Assembly: GCA_016788495.1 (NCBI GenBank)
Contig: JAEUOM010000070.1
Location: 1-61,521, forward strand
Source of the DNA: Accumulibacter sp.
GTDB lineage: Bacteria; Pseudomonadota; Gammaproteobacteria; Burkholderiales; Rhodocyclaceae
Reading direction: 5' to 3'
DNA: 61,521 nt
A program made the position numbers and the translations under genes. Of the stretch, positions 1 through 13,242 are shown in pieces. The number at the start of each line of letters is the position of its first letter. The stretch's first letter is position 1. The notes below the pieces were generated by a model, which worked only from the letters and a program-made list of their open reading frames with translations, was not told the origin of the DNA and made no database searches.

Positions 1-781
1 GCTCCTGAAACTCCACCAGGAGTTGCGTTTCCAGCTTCGACAGCGAGCGGCCCGCCAACAGCTCGGGCCGCCTCTGCCACGTCCGACCCAGCGCCTGTTG
101 CAGGCGCCAGCGCCGTATCTCTTCGTGGTGGCCGGACAGCAACACCTCCGGCACCGGCCACCCCGCATGCTCCTCGGGCCGCGTATAGTGCGGGCAATCC
201 AGCAGGCCCGCAACGAAAGAATCCTGCTCTGCCGACTCGGCGTCGTTGAGTACTCCCGGCAGTTGCCTGAGCACCGCGTCGAGCAGCGCCATCGCCGGGA
301 TCTCGCCGCCCGAGAGAACGAAATCGCCGATCGACACCTCTTCATCGACACAGCCGTCGATCAGGCGCTGGTCGATCCCTTCGTAACGCCCGCAGACCAG
401 AACCAACGCCTCGGCGGCCTGCGCCAGGCGCATCACGCGCGCGTGCGTCAGCAACGGGCCCTGCGGCGACAGGCAGACGACGCGACTGCAGTCGGCGCCA
501 ATCGCCCGTTGCCGGGCCTTGGCTGCCGCGATGGCCGCCGCCAGTGGCGGCAGCATCATCACCATCCCCGGGCCACCGCCGTAGGGACGATCATCGACCG
601 TACGATGCCGGTCGGCCGTGAAATCACGCGGATTCCACAGGTGCAGCTGCCAGCGACCGGATGCCAGTGCCCGGCGTGTCACACCCGAGCCGGTGAGCGC
701 GGCAAACATTTCCGGGAACAGCGTCACGACGTCGGTCACCAGGGGCCGCAGGACCGTCGCTGCGTCGGCTGTGCCATTCAC
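1..781 (-). CDS. trmD: tRNA (guanine-N1)-methyltransferase TrmD, 3' end cut by window edge
   Basis: TrmD methylates G37 of tRNAs to prevent frameshifting. Reading the minus strand from a GTG at 781 gives about 260 codons with no stop before the window edge. It carries the SPOUT-family signatures [23 protein letters not shown] and [13 protein letters not shown], and ends near the usual C-terminus (the family is about 255 residues), so only a few residues are missing. The GTG overlaps the rimM stop codon, giving translational coupling. A slightly later GTG just before [11 protein letters not shown] is an alternative start that fits the family N-terminus better. The order rpsP-rimM-trmD is the conserved ribosome/tRNA maturation operon; rplS would be expected beyond the edge. 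Confidence 0.95.
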   Translation of the reverse strand, partial: MNGTADAATVLRPLVTDVVTLFPEMFAALTGSGVTRRALASGRWQLHLWNPRDFTADRHRTVDDRPYGGGPGMVMMLPPLAAAIAAAKARQRAIGADCSRVVCLSPQGPLLTHARVMRLAQAAEALVLVCGRYEGIDQRLIDGCVDEEVSIGDFVLSGGEIPAMALLDAVLRQLPGVLNDAESAEQDSFVAGLLDCPHYTRPEEHAGWPVPEVLLSGHHEEIRRWRLQQALGRTWQRRPELLAGRSLSKLETQLLVEFQE

Positions 782-1350
782 CAATCCGCTTCCCAGTCGA
801 CCCTCACCTGTCCCGCAGCCAGGTCCACCTCGAGGACGACCGCAGCGACAAAGGGCAGCAATCTTTCGCCGCCGCCATCGGCCACCTGCAGGACGGCGTT
901 CGCCGGTGTGTCGATCAGCCCGACGATGTGGCCGAGCGGCTGGTTCCGGGTATTGCGCACCTGCAGACCGAGCAGGTCGGCCCAATAGTATTCGTCCTTG
1001 GCCGGCGGTGGCAGCGCAGCGCGCGGCGCACCGACCAGGGCACCCCTGAGCGCCTCGGCCGCATTGCGGTCGGCAACGCCGTCGAGCTGTGCCGTCAGCC
1101 GGCCGTTGCGAACCGAGCATGCGATCAGTTTCCGCTGCTGCCACAATGCTGGCGGATCGCCTTCACGGCCGAGCCACCAGTGCGACAGGGTCGACCATTG
1201 CTGGGGGTCGTCGGCGAATGGGTGTACGTGCACCTCGCCACGCACGCCGCTGGCTGCGCCGACCCTGCCGAGGACGACGACGTCCTCGATCGTCGCCCGG
1301 TCGCCCGCCACCTCGGCAGCGCCGCCGGGCGGCCGCGCCTGGCCCGACAA
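778..1350 (-). CDS. rimM: Ribosome maturation factor RimM
   Basis: RimM binds ribosomal protein S19 and assists maturation of the 30S head domain. The 190-residue product has the N-terminal RimM beta-barrel ([20 protein letters not shown], about residues 25-45) and the PRC-barrel half, with [13 protein letters not shown] at about residue 118 and an acidic/aromatic C-terminus. It follows rpsP by only a few bases, and its stop codon overlaps the trmD start, as expected for the rpsP-rimM-trmD operon. The N-terminus is about 20 residues longer than the E. coli protein, so the true start may be a little downstream. Confidence 0.95.
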   Translation of the reverse strand: MSGQARPPGGAAEVAGDRATIEDVVVLGRVGAASGVRGEVHVHPFADDPQQWSTLSHWWLGREGDPPALWQQRKLIACSVRNGRLTAQLDGVADRNAAEALRGALVGAPRAALPPPAKDEYYWADLLGLQVRNTRNQPLGHIVGLIDTPANAVLQVADGGGERLLPFVAAVVLEVDLAAGQVRVDWEADW

Positions 1351-1353
1351 CGC

Positions 1354-1608
1354 CTAGGCCGCTGCCTTGGCGGCGGACTGCTTGAGCAGGCGGGTGACGG
1401 TCGGCGAGGCTTGGGCACCTTGCTGCTGCCAGTAACTGAGCCGGTCCGCGGCAACCTGCAGACCCTGTTCCTTCTCGGTCGCCAGCGGGTTGTAGAAGCC
1501 GATGCGCTCGATGAAGCGACCGTCGCGACGCGATCGCGAATCGGTCACGACCATGTTGTAGAACGGGCGTTTCTTGGCGCCACCACGAGCAAGGCGAATA
1601 ACGACCAT
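1354..1608 (-). CDS. rpsP: 30S ribosomal protein S16
   Basis: An 84-residue small-subunit ribosomal protein, first gene of the rpsP-rimM-trmD operon. The N-terminus [20 protein letters not shown] and the segment [11 protein letters not shown] are diagnostic of S16, and the length is typical. ffh, often found upstream in other bacteria, is not present here. A TATAAT hexamer on the minus strand about 33 bases upstream is the likely operon promoter. Confidence 0.97.
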   Translation of the reverse strand: MVVIRLARGGAKKRPFYNMVVTDSRSRRDGRFIERIGFYNPLATEKEQGLQVAADRLSYWQQQGAQASPTVTRLLKQSAAKAAA

Positions 1609-1640
1609 GTCACTCTCTTCCGAAGCAGAAAAAAGCCGTG

Positions 1641-1646
1641 ATTATA
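1641..1646 (-). promoter_or_regulatory. Probable -10 box of the rpsP operon
   Basis: Read on the minus strand this is a perfect TATAAT, placed 33 bases upstream of the rpsP ATG in an AT-rich patch that stands out from its GC-rich surroundings. No clear -35 hexamer is seen at the expected spacing, so the assignment rests on the -10 and its position. Confidence 0.45.
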
Positions 1647-1792
1647 ACAACAAAGGGCCCTCTGAACGTGTGAAATCGGCGGTCCTTGCGGCGGTCCTTG
1701 CCTGCCGAGACACCTGTCGGCGGCGGCTGCGTGCAGCGCTCGCAGGGGTCTTTCGTGCAGGCCGGCAGCACACCCCATGCTCCCCGGCAGTA

Positions 1793-1798
1793 TATAAT
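1793..1798 (+). promoter_or_regulatory. Probable -10 box for the PilZ-like gene
   Basis: TATAAT in the sequence gcagtaTATAATcac, on the strand of the downstream gene and about 147 bases before its preferred ATG. No good -35 box is visible, so this is a moderate call. Confidence 0.4.
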
Positions 1799-1944
1799 CA
1801 CAGTCAGAGGCAGTTCAGGGCACGCCGTCGCGACGGGCGGGGCGTGTGCCGATCCCCATCCTGGCAGTTGCTTCGTTCCGTCGGGCAGCGAACGTCACTG
1901 CGGCTGCCCGTGCCGTGCTGCAAACCTCTTTCGCAGGTGGCCTG

Positions 1945-3468
1945 ATGACCGAGACCCATTCTATCGCTGCCGACAAGGATCGAGTAGCCGCTCCGGGTTA
2001 CGGAATGCGCGCAATCCTGCAATGGCTGGATCTGCCGCTGGCGCCGCATCCAGTCGAGGAACTGCCTTCGCTGCGCTCACACCTGATTGCCCTGCGAGAT
2101 GTCGAGGGCTCGGCAGAGCAGCATGCCCGCGCCCTCGATGCGCTGTACCGGCGAAGCAGCACGGTCATCGACAGCATGCTGCCGGCGCTGAGCGTCGACC
2201 TGGTGCTGCCGGTACCGCGCAAGGAACGGCGCATCGTGCGCAGCGTTCTCGACCTGTTGCAGATGCTCGCCGACGATACCCTTGCGCTGGTCGAGAAGGG
2301 CGCGCCACCGAAGCACGCCGACCCGTGCCGGGCTCTCGACCTGGCCCTCTGGCGCAGCCTGGATGCGCTCGCCAAGGAACTGATGATCAGTCACCTGATT
2401 GCGTCTCCGCCGCGCGCTGGGGTCTGGCAGCAACTGCATCAGACTTACGTCACGGCGCAGCGCCTGCAGTTGCACACCGCGCGCCCGCAAGGCACCGCAC
2501 GCAGCCTGCAGGAGGTCTACGACGCGGCGGTACTCCTGGGCTGCGCGCAGCCGGCATCGCTGACGCCACGTGAAGTGCTTTTCCTGGCCGGTTATTTCGA
2601 GCGCTTCTGCCGCCATGTCGAAGCCGTGCCGAGCGGGTCGCTGCGAGCGCCCGGTGTGTTCTGGATCGACCCGGCGCGCGACCTGCCGGCGGTTGCCTCG
2701 CTGCGCAAACCGGCACAGGCGGAAGGGCAGGGCAGCGGCTTTTCCAGCGCGGCCATCTGTCTGTTGCTCAGGGCGCAGATCGACCAGCTTGAGCGTGGCG
2801 CGCAGCCGCAGGAATTGAATCTGCCGGATTTCGCGGGCTCCGCCGCTGGTCGGGGAGTCCTGCAGCGACTCGCGACGCGTTGGGGCGATGCCGGCCGGCG
2901 CCGCTTCCATCGCCGTCGACAGAATCATCGTACCCTGCTCGCCGCCGGCATCGATGGGCTGTGGCACTTGTGCCGCAAGGGTGAAGGGGTGAATGTCGAT
3001 CTGTCGACCTGGATGATCACCAACGAAAGCCCCGAGGGTTACGCCGTCATGCACGTTTCCGGGAAACCCGGGGCGCTCACGGTCGGCGATGTGGTCACGG
3101 TTCGCACCGCGGTAGACCCCAACTGGCAGATTTGCCTCGTGCGCTGGGCGATCTCGGAAAACCCGGAGCACCTCGAACTCGGACTGCAGGTTCTGGCGCC
3201 GAAGGCGGTACCGGCGACCCTTGCTCTGCCATCCGGGGATGGCGGCACTGATCTGCAGCGGGTCCTGATCCTGCCGGAGATCCCCAAGCTGCGGTCGCGG
3301 CAATCGCTGATCGTCGCTGCCGGCGTGGTCCCTCGGGAGAGCAGGAAGCTGCTGCTCATCATCGAGGGCCAGAATCTCATCGTGCGCGAGGTCAACCGAA
3401 CCTGTGTCGACGAGGAGACAGGCAGCATCGAGATTCTGTCGATCGAGCCTGACCAGAATCCGCACTAG
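1945..3468 (+). CDS. Hypothetical protein with PilZ-like C-terminal region
   Basis: I do not recognise this 507-residue protein as a named family. The N-terminal two thirds is Leu/Ala/Arg-rich and looks helical, with no signal peptide or membrane segment. The C-terminal third (about residues 330-500) contains NESPEGYAVMHV, a GALTVGDVVTVR strand and a NWQICLVRW strand, resembling the small beta-barrel of PilZ-type regulators, although the canonical RxxxR and DxSxxG c-di-GMP motifs are not evident. ATG 1945 is chosen because AGGTGG precedes it; an in-frame start at 1846 lacks such support. The stop codon TAG lies inside the CTAG at the left end of the MITE, yet reconstruction of the empty site leaves the same stop, so the protein is not truncated by it. 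Confidence 0.7.
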   Translation: MTETHSIAADKDRVAAPGYGMRAILQWLDLPLAPHPVEELPSLRSHLIALRDVEGSAEQHARALDALYRRSSTVIDSMLPALSVDLVLPVPRKERRIVRSVLDLLQMLADDTLALVEKGAPPKHADPCRALDLALWRSLDALAKELMISHLIASPPRAGVWQQLHQTYVTAQRLQLHTARPQGTARSLQEVYDAAVLLGCAQPASLTPREVLFLAGYFERFCRHVEAVPSGSLRAPGVFWIDPARDLPAVASLRKPAQAEGQGSGFSSAAICLLLRAQIDQLERGAQPQELNLPDFAGSAAGRGVLQRLATRWGDAGRRRFHRRRQNHRTLLAAGIDGLWHLCRKGEGVNVDLSTWMITNESPEGYAVMHVSGKPGALTVGDVVTVRTAVDPNWQICLVRWAISENPEHLELGLQVLAPKAVPATLALPSGDGGTDLQRVLILPEIPKLRSRQSLIVAAGVVPRESRKLLLIIEGQNLIVREVNRTCVDEETGSIEILSIEPDQNPH

Positions 3469-3628
3469 CAGCCTGTCGGACTTGATGGGTCGAAGCGAAA
3501 GAAGTGGGAGACGAGCGCAGTTGTTCACGGATTTCAAGCGAATAGTGGTTCTATTCGTGCAGAAATACGGGGAGAAATGAGCCGTCTTCCCACTTTTCGC
3601 AGCCGACTTGGTCAAGTCCGACAGGCTG

Positions 3629-3632
<4 letters not shown>
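3465..3632 (+). mobile_element. MITE copy 1, 168 bp, inserted in a shared CTAG stop site
   Basis: The ends are perfect inverted repeats: CTAG followed by CAGCCTGTCGGACTTGA on the left, and its complement on the right. An imperfect palindrome continues inward (AGTGGGA at the left, its complement at the right). It is too short to encode a transposase. A copy of the same 168-bp length lies at 46541-46708 in opposite orientation, and by eye differs at about eight positions. Both are bounded by CTAG, consistent with duplication of CTAG, or of TA as in IS630/Tc1-mariner-type elements. One reading frame open through copy 2 is broken by TGA in this copy, so it is not a conserved gene. Confidence 0.88.
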
Positions 3633-5429
<1,797 letters not shown>

Positions 5430-5484
5430 CGGCGGGCGATCGGGCTGGCACGCCCGCTGCAGCGGTTGCCGCTGCCGGACCTGG

Positions 5485-7023
5485 TCAGACGTCGCCCTGC
5501 GGGTCCAGTCGATCGGGAAACTGCAGTTTGTTCAGCGCGTTGAGGTAGGCCCGTGCGGAAGCGATGACGATGTCCGTATCGGCGCCGTTGCCATTGACGA
5601 TCCGCCCCTGCCGCGCCAGGCGAACGGTGACCTCACCCTGGGCGTCGGTGCCGGTGGTGATCGCGTTCACCGAATAGAGCAGCAACTGGGCACCACTGTC
5701 GGCGATCGACTCGATTGCCTTGAACGTCGCATCGACCGGTCCGCTGCCGATGCCTGCAGCCTTGCGCTCGACGCCTCCGACGGTCAGCGTGATGTCGGCC
5801 GCCGGCGTTTCTCCGGTTTCCGAGCAGACGCGCGAATAGACCAGCTTGAAGTGCTCGCCCGGCGGCGCCAGTTCTTCGTCGGAGACCAGTGCCTGCAGGT
5901 CCTCGTCAAAGATTTCGTGCTTTTTGTCAGCGAGTTCCTTGAAGCGGCCGAATGCTGCGTTGAGCGCCTCCTCGCTGTCGAGGACGATGCCGAGCGCCGA
6001 CAGGCGGGACTTGAAGGCGTTGCGCCCCGAATGCTTGCCCAGTACCAGCTTGTTCTGTGCCCAGCCGACATCCTCGGCACGCATGATCTCGTAGGTCTCG
6101 CGGTGCTTGAGGACGCCGTCCTGGTGGATTCCGGATTCGTGGGCAAAGGCGTTGGCACCGACGACCGCCTTGTTCGGCTGCACCGGGTAGCCGGTGATCT
6201 GCGACACCAGCTTGGAGGCGGGAACGATCTGGGTCGTATCGATGCGTGTCTGTACCGGGAAGATGTCGCTGCGCGTGCGGACCGCCATCACGACTTCCTC
6301 GAGCGACGCGTTGCCCGCGCGTTCGCCAAGGCCATTGATCGTGCATTCAACCTGACGCGCACCGGCCAGTACCGCCGACAGCGAGTTGGCGACGGCCATG
6401 CCGAGATCGTTGTGGCAGTGGGTTGACCAGACGACGCGCCCGGCTCCCGGAACGCGCGCAATCAGGGTGCGCATCAGTTCGCCCCAGACCGTGGGAACGC
6501 TGTAGCCGACGGTGTCTGGCACGTTGATGGTGCTGGCGCCGGCCTCGATGACCGCGGCGAAGACCCGGCAGAGGAAGTCGACCTCGGAACGTACCGCGTC
6601 CTCGGCCGAGAACTCGACGTCATCCGTATACTCGCGTGCCCAGTGCACGGCCCTCACCGCCGCTTCGACCACCTGATCCGGCGTCATGCGGAGCTTCTTT
6701 TCCATGTGGATCGGACTGGTGGCGATGAAGGTATGGATGCGGCCGCGTGCCGCCGGAGCGATGGCTTCGCCGGCGCGACGGATGTCATTCTCGCTCGAAC
6801 GGGCCAGCGAGCAGACCGTCGAGCCCTTGATGACCCGGGCAATGCTCCGGATCGCTTCGAAGTCTCCGGGAGAGGCGGCCGCGAAACCCGCTTCGATCAC
6901 GTCGACCTGCATGCGCTCCAGTTGCCGGGCCACGCGCAGCTTTTCGTCCTTGGTCATCGAAGCGCCGGGGCTCTGCTCGCCGTCACGCAACGTCGTGTCG
7001 AAAATCATCAGATGCTCTTTCAT
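5485..7023 (-). CDS. leuA: 2-isopropylmalate synthase
   Basis: LeuA condenses acetyl-CoA with 2-oxoisovalerate, the first committed step of leucine synthesis. The 512-residue product has the TIM-barrel with [16 protein letters not shown] at the start and the metal-binding [14 protein letters not shown] near residue 202, then the C-terminal LeuA dimer domain that normally binds leucine for feedback inhibition. ATG 7023 is preceded by GGAGTCAGGAC, a good ribosome-binding site; the open frame continues upstream without family support. It is the last gene of the ilv-pssA-leuA set but has its own promoter candidate at 7239-7210. Confidence 0.97.
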   Translation of the reverse strand: MKEHLMIFDTTLRDGEQSPGASMTKDEKLRVARQLERMQVDVIEAGFAAASPGDFEAIRSIARVIKGSTVCSLARSSENDIRRAGEAIAPAARGRIHTFIATSPIHMEKKLRMTPDQVVEAAVRAVHWAREYTDDVEFSAEDAVRSEVDFLCRVFAAVIEAGASTINVPDTVGYSVPTVWGELMRTLIARVPGAGRVVWSTHCHNDLGMAVANSLSAVLAGARQVECTINGLGERAGNASLEEVVMAVRTRSDIFPVQTRIDTTQIVPASKLVSQITGYPVQPNKAVVGANAFAHESGIHQDGVLKHRETYEIMRAEDVGWAQNKLVLGKHSGRNAFKSRLSALGIVLDSEEALNAAFGRFKELADKKHEIFDEDLQALVSDEELAPPGEHFKLVYSRVCSETGETPAADITLTVGGVERKAAGIGSGPVDATFKAIESIADSGAQLLLYSVNAITTGTDAQGEVTVRLARQGRIVNGNGADTDIVIASARAYLNALNKLQFPDRLDPQGDV

Positions 7024-7209
7024 GTCCTGACTCCGCATGGAACGATGTGAATCCCCGCAGCGTGGCCCATGGCGGGCAAGCGACTGCAGGTGTGTGCGCA
7101 ACAAGGGGGATGGCTTTCGTGGTGTGCGGCGCGCTGCAGCGACCGTCGCAACAGCCAGGCACCGAGCGGAAAGCAGCGGGAAGAGTGGCTGGTCTGAAGC
7201 ACGCGGCAG

Positions 7210-7239
7210 ACTATAAACAGTTTCGAATCGTCGTGTCAA
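7210..7239 (-). promoter_or_regulatory. leuA promoter, TTGACA-18-TATAGT
   Basis: On the minus strand a perfect TTGACA (7239-7234) is followed after 18 bases by TATAGT (7215-7210), the best sigma-70 match seen in this window. It lies between pssA and leuA and faces leuA. The predicted transcript would begin near 7203 with a leader of about 180 bases before the leuA ATG. No terminator-like hairpin with a U-tract is visible in that leader. Confidence 0.65.
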
Positions 7240-7306
7240 TCCGGCTGCCAAGGGCATTCACGCGTCACCACCGCTGCTCGATGCGGCCAGCAACAGTGGT
7301 CGGGAC

Positions 7307-8083
7307 TCAGATGGGGGGGGGCGATTCCGGTGGCAGCGGCGTGCGCCTGAACCTGCGCAGCAGCGCCAGGAGGTAGCCGGACAAGGAATAGGCGACGAAG
7401 AGGCCGAACAGGGCGACCGGGGTATCATACGACAGGACGGCAAAGCTCAGGGCGATGCCGACGACGAAGATGAAAGGGACGCTGCGCCGCAGATTGACGT
7501 CCTTGAAGCTGTAGAAGCGAAGATTCGAAACCATCGAAATCCCGGCAAAGATCACCAGAGCGCAGGCCAGCCAGCGAACCTCGGCAGCGGCAACGCTCTT
7601 GTCGATCATCACCCAGAAGAATCCGGTGACCAGTGCCGCTGCCGCCGGGCTGGGCAGGCCCTGGAAGTAACGCCTGTCGACCACCTCCAGGCTCGTGTTG
7701 AAACGGGCCAGGCGCAACGCTGCGCCGACACAGTAGATGAACGCGGCAATCCAGCCGACGCGGCCCATGTCCTTCAGTGCCCACGCGTAGATCACGAGTG
7801 CCGGCGCGACGCCGAAGGAAACCATGTCGGAGAGCGAGTCGTACTCTGCGCCGAAAGCGCTCTGTGTGCGCGTCATGCGTGCCACCCGCCCATCGAGGCC
7901 ATCCAGGATCATCGCCACGAAGATCGCTACTGCTGCGCGCTCGAAGTTGCCGGTCATTGCCTGCACGATGGCAAAGAAGCCGCAGAACAGAGCTGCGGTC
8001 GTGAACAGATTGGGCAGGACGTAGATGCCTCGACGCCGCAACTCGGGGTTGAAGAGTGTCTTGCGAGGCTTGATGTCGGGCAT
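7307..8083 (-). CDS. pssA: CDP-diacylglycerol--serine O-phosphatidyltransferase
   Basis: PssA makes phosphatidylserine from CDP-diacylglycerol and serine in the inner membrane. The 258-residue protein has several transmembrane helices and the CDP-alcohol phosphotransferase motif, seen as DGLDGRVARMT followed by FGAEYDSLSD near residues 61-85. It lies between ilvC and leuA, as in other betaproteobacteria. The psd gene that usually accompanies it is absent from the 203-base gap upstream. The last codons contain a run of nine Gs on the plus strand (7313-7321), which could slip and alter the C-terminus. Confidence 0.94.
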   Translation of the reverse strand: MPDIKPRKTLFNPELRRRGIYVLPNLFTTAALFCGFFAIVQAMTGNFERAAVAIFVAMILDGLDGRVARMTRTQSAFGAEYDSLSDMVSFGVAPALVIYAWALKDMGRVGWIAAFIYCVGAALRLARFNTSLEVVDRRYFQGLPSPAAAALVTGFFWVMIDKSVAAAEVRWLACALVIFAGISMVSNLRFYSFKDVNLRRSVPFIFVVGIALSFAVLSYDTPVALFGLFVAYSLSGYLLALLRRFRRTPLPPESPPPI

Positions 8084-8286
8084 TGCTCTATTGGGCTGGA
8101 GTCACACGGGGGAGCGGTACGGGGAAGCTTCGCCGGGGGCCTGCCTTCGGCTACCGGCGTCCTGGCCTGCCGATGGCACGCGGGCAGGCACGCGCGGAGG
8201 TGTGTGGAAGACCCGCGGCGGCGTCCGGTGTGCACCGGGGTCTGGCTCCGGCGTCAGACCACGATCCCCGCCGCGCCAAGGAGCGA

Positions 8287-11551
<3,265 letters not shown>

Positions 11552-11686
11552 TGCCGTCGCCCCAGCAAGCAAATTGCGTTAAAAAAAGTGTGGAACGTTA
11601 AAGCTTTGGCCCCGATTGGTCAAGGCGTTCACGACGACACCCACTGCGGGAACCGCTTCCAACCTGAAAAAGCAAGGATTTTCGCT

Positions 11687-12250
11687 CTGGCCAGCCAACG
11701 CGAACTGTCAGACTTCCTGACTGCAGTCGAACGTCGTGCATTCAAGCAGGCCATGTTCGCCGTGCACAACGAGGAATCCGCGCTCGACATCGTCCAGGAT
11801 GCGATGATGAAGCTCGCGGAGAAGTACGGTGACCGCCCCGCCGAAGAGCTGCCAATGCTGTTCCAGCGCATCCTGCAGAATACCATCCGCGACTACTACC
11901 GTCGCAGCAGGGTGCGCTCGATGTGGACGACGTTGCTGTCGGCGCTGTCGCCGGGCGACGATGAGGATCACGATCCACTCGAAACCTTCGGCAGCGAATC
12001 GGGGTCTTACAGCCCGCAGCTTCCCGAAGAGCAGCTCGAGCAAACGCAAGTCCTGGCGATCATCGAGAAAGAGATCCAATCCTTGCCGGCGCGTCAACGC
12101 GAAGCCTTTCTTCTGCGTTACTGGGAGGACATGGACGTCGCCACGACGGCAGCCGCGATGGGCTGCTCGGAGGGCAGCGTCAAGACGCATTGCTCGCGTG
12201 CCAATCACACGCTGGCGGCAGCACTGAAGGCCAAAGGAATCACCCTATGA
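11687..12250 (+). CDS. RNA polymerase sigma factor, ECF type, apparent CTG start
   Basis: A 187-residue sigma-70-family factor with only regions 2 and 4. Region 2 covers VERRAFKQAMFAV to LFQRILQNTIRDYYRR (about residues 10-75). Region 4 includes LPARQREAFLLRYWEDM and the recognition helix MGCSEGSVKTHCSRA. No ATG, GTG or TTG stands at the homologous position: the codon aligned with the usual start (MASxRELSDFL in relatives, from memory) is CTG at 11687, preceded by AAGGA about nine bases upstream. The longer in-frame extension upstream is antisense to ilvB and is rejected. The DUF3619 gene overlaps its stop by ATGA, and that position is typical for an anti-sigma factor. It is divergent from ilvB. 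Confidence 0.88.
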   Translation: MASQRELSDFLTAVERRAFKQAMFAVHNEESALDIVQDAMMKLAEKYGDRPAEELPMLFQRILQNTIRDYYRRSRVRSMWTTLLSALSPGDDEDHDPLETFGSESGSYSPQLPEEQLEQTQVLAIIEKEIQSLPARQREAFLLRYWEDMDVATTAAAMGCSEGSVKTHCSRANHTLAAALKAKGITL

Positions 12251-12624
12251 ACGAACAGCATTTTGCCTATAGGCTCAGGCAACACCTGAATCGTGGTCTG
12301 CACGAGTTGCCGGACGAAACGCGGTTGCGTCTGGAGGACGGGCGGCGGCGCGCGCTGGCGCGGCATAAGGTGGCCGTGCGGCACTCCGTATTCGCCGGAG
12401 TCGCCGGTTTCCTGCTGCAGCAGGCCGACCATCTGCGCCTCAGGCAGGTGGTTTTTGCCCTTCTGGTGGCGCTTGGTATCGGCACCTATACCTTCTGGCA
12501 TGCCGAGCAAAGCATCTCCGAGCTCGAGGTCATCGATAGCGCGCTGCTCTCGGATGAGCTGCCGGTCGCTGCTTTCACCGACAAGGGCTTTGCTGCATGG
12601 CTGAAAAGCTCGGCGTCGCAGTAG
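12247..12624 (+). CDS. DUF3619 single-pass membrane protein, possible anti-sigma factor
   Basis: A 125-residue protein of the DUF3619 family. The N-terminal 60 residues are charged and helical (RLRQHLNRGLHELPDETRLR); a single hydrophobic helix lies around residues 68-85 (VVFALLVALGIGTYTFW), and the C-terminal part is acidic and soluble. This layout, cytoplasmic helical segment then one membrane span, together with the ATGA overlap with the ECF sigma gene, suggests an anti-sigma role. That is inference; it lacks the HxxxCxxC zinc motif of ZAS-type anti-sigma factors. Confidence 0.82.
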   Translation: MNEQHFAYRLRQHLNRGLHELPDETRLRLEDGRRRALARHKVAVRHSVFAGVAGFLLQQADHLRLRQVVFALLVALGIGTYTFWHAEQSISELEVIDSALLSDELPVAAFTDKGFAAWLKSSASQ

Positions 12625-13238
12625 CCGTCCTGACAGCTCTGTTGGCGCTGCCGGTACGGGCCGAGGTGCCCGGGCCGTCGGCGATCGTCACCCCGGCGCA
12701 ACCGCAGTGGACCGAACTGACGGTCGAGCAGAAGATCGTTCTCGCACCGCTGAGTGACGACTGGGACATCCTGGAGTCCAACCGGCAGAAGAAGTGGCTG
12801 GGCATCGCACGGCGCTTTGCCAGCATGACGCCCGCCGAGCAGCGACGGATTCAGACGCAGATGCAGGAGTGGGGCAAGCTGACTCCGGCGCAGCGGGCGC
12901 AGGCGCGTGAGAACTTCATCACCGCCAGTCAGTTGCCGGCTGAGAAGAAGGAGGAACTGCGGCAGAAATGGGAAGAGTACTCGAGTCTGCCGGAAGCGGA
13001 AAAGGAGCGGCTCAAGCAACAGGCAGCCAGCAAACCCGTGCCGAAGCCTGGGCACTCCCCGCGCGGCCCGCTTCCAGCCGGCGGCCAGAATCCCGACCAG
13101 ACAGGACCAGCGGCCGCCCGGACCGCCAAGGCCGGAGCGGACGGAGTCGCTGCCGTGCCGTCGCCGGCGTCTGGCAGTGCGGCGGTGTCGGCGGCGGAAA
13201 CGGCTCCGGCAGGTGGCGTTGGGGAACCGGGGCGCTGA
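12597..13238 (+). CDS. DUF3106 exported protein
   Basis: A 213-residue protein with a signal peptide (MAEKLGVAVAVLTALLALPVRA, cleavage near AEV) and a charged helical region rich in W, Q and P typical of DUF3106 (WLGIARRFASMTPAEQRRIQ near residue 67, then further segments of the same kind). The C-terminal 70 residues are Ala/Pro/Gly-rich and look disordered. It overlaps the 3' end of the DUF3619 gene by 28 bases in another frame. It is probably periplasmic; function unknown. Periplasmic helical proteins next to ECF systems can be stress sensors, but nothing here proves that. Confidence 0.8.
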   Translation: MAEKLGVAVAVLTALLALPVRAEVPGPSAIVTPAQPQWTELTVEQKIVLAPLSDDWDILESNRQKKWLGIARRFASMTPAEQRRIQTQMQEWGKLTPAQRAQARENFITASQLPAEKKEELRQKWEEYSSLPEAEKERLKQQAASKPVPKPGHSPRGPLPAGGQNPDQTGPAAARTAKAGADGVAAVPSPASGSAAVSAAETAPAGGVGEPGR

Positions 13239-13242
13239 GGCA

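Larger units (their letters stand above)
1609..1944. other. Divergent intergenic region between rpsP and the PilZ-like gene
   Basis: These 336 bases hold two outward-facing -10 candidates: TATAAT on the minus strand at 1646-1641 for rpsP, and TATAAT on the plus strand at 1793-1798 for the downstream gene, which would have a leader of roughly 140 bases. Short reading frames here have no codon or family support. I see no RNA gene in it. Confidence 0.5.

Noticed and set aside
7020..7202. A 60-codon leader peptide for leuA attenuation
   Set aside because: It has a few Leu codons but no cluster of them, and no terminator hairpin with a U-tract follows, so attenuation is not supported.
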